A stretch of 53,217 nt of DNA from Firmicutes bacterium UBA4795. GTDB taxonomy: Bacteria; Bacillota; Desulfotomaculia; Desulfotomaculales; Nap2-2B. The position numbers and the translations under genes were made by a program. This document shows, in pieces, positions 50,804-53,217 of this stretch (the stretch's first letter is position 1; every line of letters starts with the position of its first letter). The stretch covers positions 610-53,826 of the forward strand of contig DHGP01000007.1 in the NCBI GenBank assembly GCA_002402825.1, written 5' to 3'. The notes under the pieces are model-generated. The model saw nothing but the letters and a program-made list of their open reading frames with translations, had not been told where the DNA came from and searched no databases.

Positions 50804-53217
50804 ATGACCAAAGAACAAAAATTTTATAAAGCATTGCAAGATGTATTTATCGGCGCCAAGATTGAAGGCGAGGGCGGTTTTGTTAATTTGATGAGGATAA
50901 AATCAAATTACTACCGCAAGATTGAAGATATTCTCAAGAAAGATATAGAAACGGTTCTAAAAAGCCATCCCAAATTTAGAGATGAACTTTTTGACAAGCT
51001 CTATTCATTTTTCAGCCGCTATTTTACCGAGAGCGGCTCAATTTATTTTAATTCAACACCCTTTCATAACAATATCTACGAAAAGGTTTATACCGATGAA
51101 AAGGATGTCATTCTCTTCTGGAAAACGCAGATGCTCTACTATGTTAAAACCGACCGGATTTTCAGAAGTTTGGAAATTACTTCCGATGGATTTAAGTTTT
51201 ACTTTGATGTTTCAAAACTTGAACATAAAAAAGCCAATGAAAAACGCTCACTTGTTTTTGAATTAAGCAAAGTCCGCGAAGACGGCACAATTGTTTTCGG
51301 CGTTTCTTATTCTGAAAGAGGTGCAAAAACAAAACAAGACGAGATATTAAAAGCCATAAAGAGAAAAGGCATAGCAATTACCGAAGAACAATTGGAACGC
51401 GCCTTTAAAGTTTTTGAAAAACAAAGTGAGGTTGACTTCTTTATCAACAAAAATGCTAAAGCGTTCTTGCAGGAGCAATTTAAACTTTGGAGTTATCAGT
51501 ATTTCTGGGAGGGTGCTAAAGAGTGGAGCGCTGATAGAGTAAATCAATTACAAATCTTAAAAGACATTGCTTTCAAAATCATTGATTTTATTAGTCAGTT
51601 TGAAGACGAACTGGTAAAAATCTGGAACAAGCCGAAGTTTGTTAAAAATTCAAATTATGTGATTACCTTGGACAGAATTGCGGATAAAAAACTGGTTGAG
51701 AAAATCAAAAAACATAAAAACTATCTGCAACAAGTCAAAGAATGGCAGGAATTAGGAATAGACAAAGATAATCCCAAAGCGCCGATTGATACAAAATATT
51801 TCAAGGATTTAGAACTTGAAATTTTAAGTCAGTTTGATGATTTAGACAAGGCATTGGACGGCTGGCTGATAAAAAGCGAAAACTATCAGGCACTAAACAC
51901 AATTTTGCCGAAATTCAAAGAAAAAGTGCAAACTATTTATATTGATCCACCGTTTAATTTGGATTCTTCTGATCAGTTTTTATACCGCACAAATTACAAA
52001 GATGCCAACTGGGCAACACTTCTTGAAAACCGACTAAAACTTGCAAAGGATTGGTTGAATAAAAAAGGAAGCATTTTTGTAAGATGTGATTATAATGGGA
52101 ATTGGATTGTGAGATGCTTAATGGATAACATTTTGGGGAAGGAAAATTTTAGGAATGAAATAATAGTAAATAAATCAATAAGAATTAAAACTAAAGGCAA
52201 TAAATTCCCGACTTGGCATGATTCTTTTTATTTTTATTCAATGAGTGGTGATAATTCATTTTTCAAACACATAACCGAGGAACGAAAAGAAGAAGAATGG
52301 CGATCAATTGATACAGAAGGGGAAGCATGGGAGATTGTTCCAGAAAATAGATTAAATCTATTTTCAAAAGAGAACTTAAAGAAGGATGAGAATGAAAACT
52401 ACATAACACGAGCAAGAATAGTTTTAGGGAAAGAAATATTGCCCAGAGAAGGACGCAGGTTTCCTTCACAAAAAGTGATTTCAGAATTGGAGAAGAAAAA
52501 GAGAATAAGATTGAGCGAGAACAATAACCCACAAATGTTAAAACCAAGCGAAATTTATTTAACTGATAATTGGTCAGATATTTATGGTTATGCGAGCGAG
52601 TGGGATTTTCAAACAGAAAATTCAGAGATTGGAATAAACCGTTGTATAGAATCTACTTCAAATAAATCTGATTTAGTTTTTGACTTCTTCCTCGGCTCTG
52701 GCACAACTACCGCAGTAGCCCATAAACTTGGCAGAAAGTGGCTTGGGGTAGAGATGGGAGAGCATTTTTATACAGTAGTTTTGCCAAGGATGAAAAAGGT
52801 TTTGGCTTATGATAAATCAGGCATCTCAAAAGAAGTAAAAGAATATCAAGGCGGCGGGTTTTTCAAATACTATGAACTTGAGCAATACGAGGAAGCGCTG
52901 GCAAATTGCAAATATGAAGATGGCGATTTATTTAATGTCCCCGGCAGGTCTCCATATCTGGAATATGTCTTTATGAAAGACGAAAAAATGCTCAAAGCAG
53001 TAGAAATTGATTATGAGAAAGAAAAAGTCAAAGTTGATTTAACAAAACTCTACCCAAATATAGACATTGCCGAAACACTATCAAACCTTACCGGCAAATG
53101 GATAAAAAAAATAACACCCCGTCAGACTTCCCCTTCTATGAAGGGGTGGCAGGCGAAGCCTGACGGGGTAGTTTCTGACACCCCTCTACAAGAGGGGAAT
53201 TACGAAGTGGAATTTGA
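50804..53217 (+). CDS. type III-like adenine DNA methyltransferase (partial, runs off the window)
   Basis: ATG 50804 opens a frame that stays open to the end of the window, at least 804 codons. A ~370-residue N-terminal region of unknown fold precedes methylase motif IV DPPFNL at residues 381-386; motif I DFFLGSGTTAVAHKLGRKWLGVE follows at residues 627-649. Motif IV before motif I is the beta order of type III Mod and related N6-adenine enzymes. The protein should act with the XRE gene upstream and, if a restriction system is complete, with a Res-type helicase-nuclease beyond the edge. Residues about 772-799 are encoded by a compound palindrome and look inserted. Confidence 0.88.
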   Translation, partial: MTKEQKFYKALQDVFIGAKIEGEGGFVNLMRIKSNYYRKIEDILKKDIETVLKSHPKFRDELFDKLYSFFSRYFTESGSIYFNSTPFHNNIYEKVYTDEKDVILFWKTQMLYYVKTDRIFRSLEITSDGFKFYFDVSKLEHKKANEKRSLVFELSKVREDGTIVFGVSYSERGAKTKQDEILKAIKRKGIAITEEQLERAFKVFEKQSEVDFFINKNAKAFLQEQFKLWSYQYFWEGAKEWSADRVNQLQILKDIAFKIIDFISQFEDELVKIWNKPKFVKNSNYVITLDRIADKKLVEKIKKHKNYLQQVKEWQELGIDKDNPKAPIDTKYFKDLELEILSQFDDLDKALDGWLIKSENYQALNTILPKFKEKVQTIYIDPPFNLDSSDQFLYRTNYKDANWATLLENRLKLAKDWLNKKGSIFVRCDYNGNWIVRCLMDNILGKENFRNEIIVNKSIRIKTKGNKFPTWHDSFYFYSMSGDNSFFKHITEERKEEEWRSIDTEGEAWEIVPENRLNLFSKENLKKDENENYITRARIVLGKEILPREGRRFPSQKVISELEKKKRIRLSENNNPQMLKPSEIYLTDNWSDIYGYASEWDFQTENSEIGINRCIESTSNKSDLVFDFFLGSGTTTAVAHKLGRKWLGVEMGEHFYTVVLPRMKKVLAYDKSGISKEVKEYQGGGFFKYYELEQYEEALANCKYEDGDLFNVPGRSPYLEYVFMKDEKMLKAVEIDYEKEKVKVDLTKLYPNIDIAETLSNLTGKWIKKITPRQTSPSMKGWQAKPDGVVSDTPLQEGNYEVEF
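53117..53197. repeat. compound palindromic repeat inserted in the methyltransferase gene
   Basis: Outer arms CCCCGTCAG (53117-53125) and CTGACGGGG (53160-53168) enclose hairpin CCCCTTC-TAT-GAAGGGG (53130-53146); a second hairpin CCCCTCT-ACA-AGAGGGG (53181-53197) follows. All three stems are perfect. The element keeps the frame open and encodes a Pro/Ser/Gly-rich segment. Confidence 0.9.

Overview
The window reads as one chromosomal stretch of a low-to-moderate GC, spore-forming, anaerobic Firmicute of the class Clostridia. This rests on gene content: GatCAB amidotransferase, SpoIID, SelA/SelB, FeoA/FeoB, a CooT-type nickel protein, a K+-independent membrane pyrophosphatase, RapZ, an Amj-type lipid II flippase and a glycolytic gap-pgk-tpi-eno operon. 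I cannot name a genus. About 45 protein genes, three tRNAs and tmRNA are supported; genes are tightly packed, often overlapping by 4-25 bases.

Layout. 1-8530 (minus strand): a pcrA - amj - ligA - gatC - gatA - gatB run ending at tRNA-Val(CAC). 8531-15201 (plus): spoIID, queA, selA and selB, with two copies of a palindromic element placed on the stop codons of spoIID and queA. 15283-17288: feoA-feoB. 17301-17650: a gene-poor stretch with a 3' relic resembling recN and a GC-rich palindrome. 17652-19608: acpS and NAD(P)HX repair. 19257-21068 (minus): an acyl-CoA hydrolase/transferase whose frame runs into the antisense of the repair gene. 21222-23254: alr, tRNA-Glu, tRNA-Gln, lgt. 23492-31385: mixed small operons (Cys-rich protein, membrane ClpP-class protease, metallo-hydrolase, WecG/TagA transferase, QueG-like protein, epimerase, radical SAM protein, CooT, family-4 uracil-DNA glycosylase, sugar-binding lipoprotein). 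31416-35967: uvrA-uvrC. 35964-41580: ROK kinase, GH133 debranching enzyme, macro-domain protein, PGI/PMI and rapZ. 42018-46375: gap-pgk-tpi-eno from a strong promoter. 46596-50290: secG, hppA, thioesterase, smpB, tmRNA.

Directly after the tmRNA 3' end the character changes: GC-rich hairpins, a small XRE regulator and the first ~804 codons of a type III-like DNA methyltransferase, cut by the window edge. This looks like an island integrated at ssrA, or possibly an assembly join.

The main unifying oddity is the load of small palindromic or tandem repeats, not only between genes but in frame inside them: in queA, uvrC and the methyltransferase, and at the C-termini of the ROK kinase and FeoA. 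Two gene relics (recN-like and polysaccharide-deacetylase-like), a UvrA lacking about 95 residues, and a CoA-transferase that has lost its usual C-terminal region show a genome with ongoing small-scale rearrangement. I found no CRISPR array, no complete transposon and no convincing wholly new multi-gene system; the ssrA island and the repeat families are the best leads.
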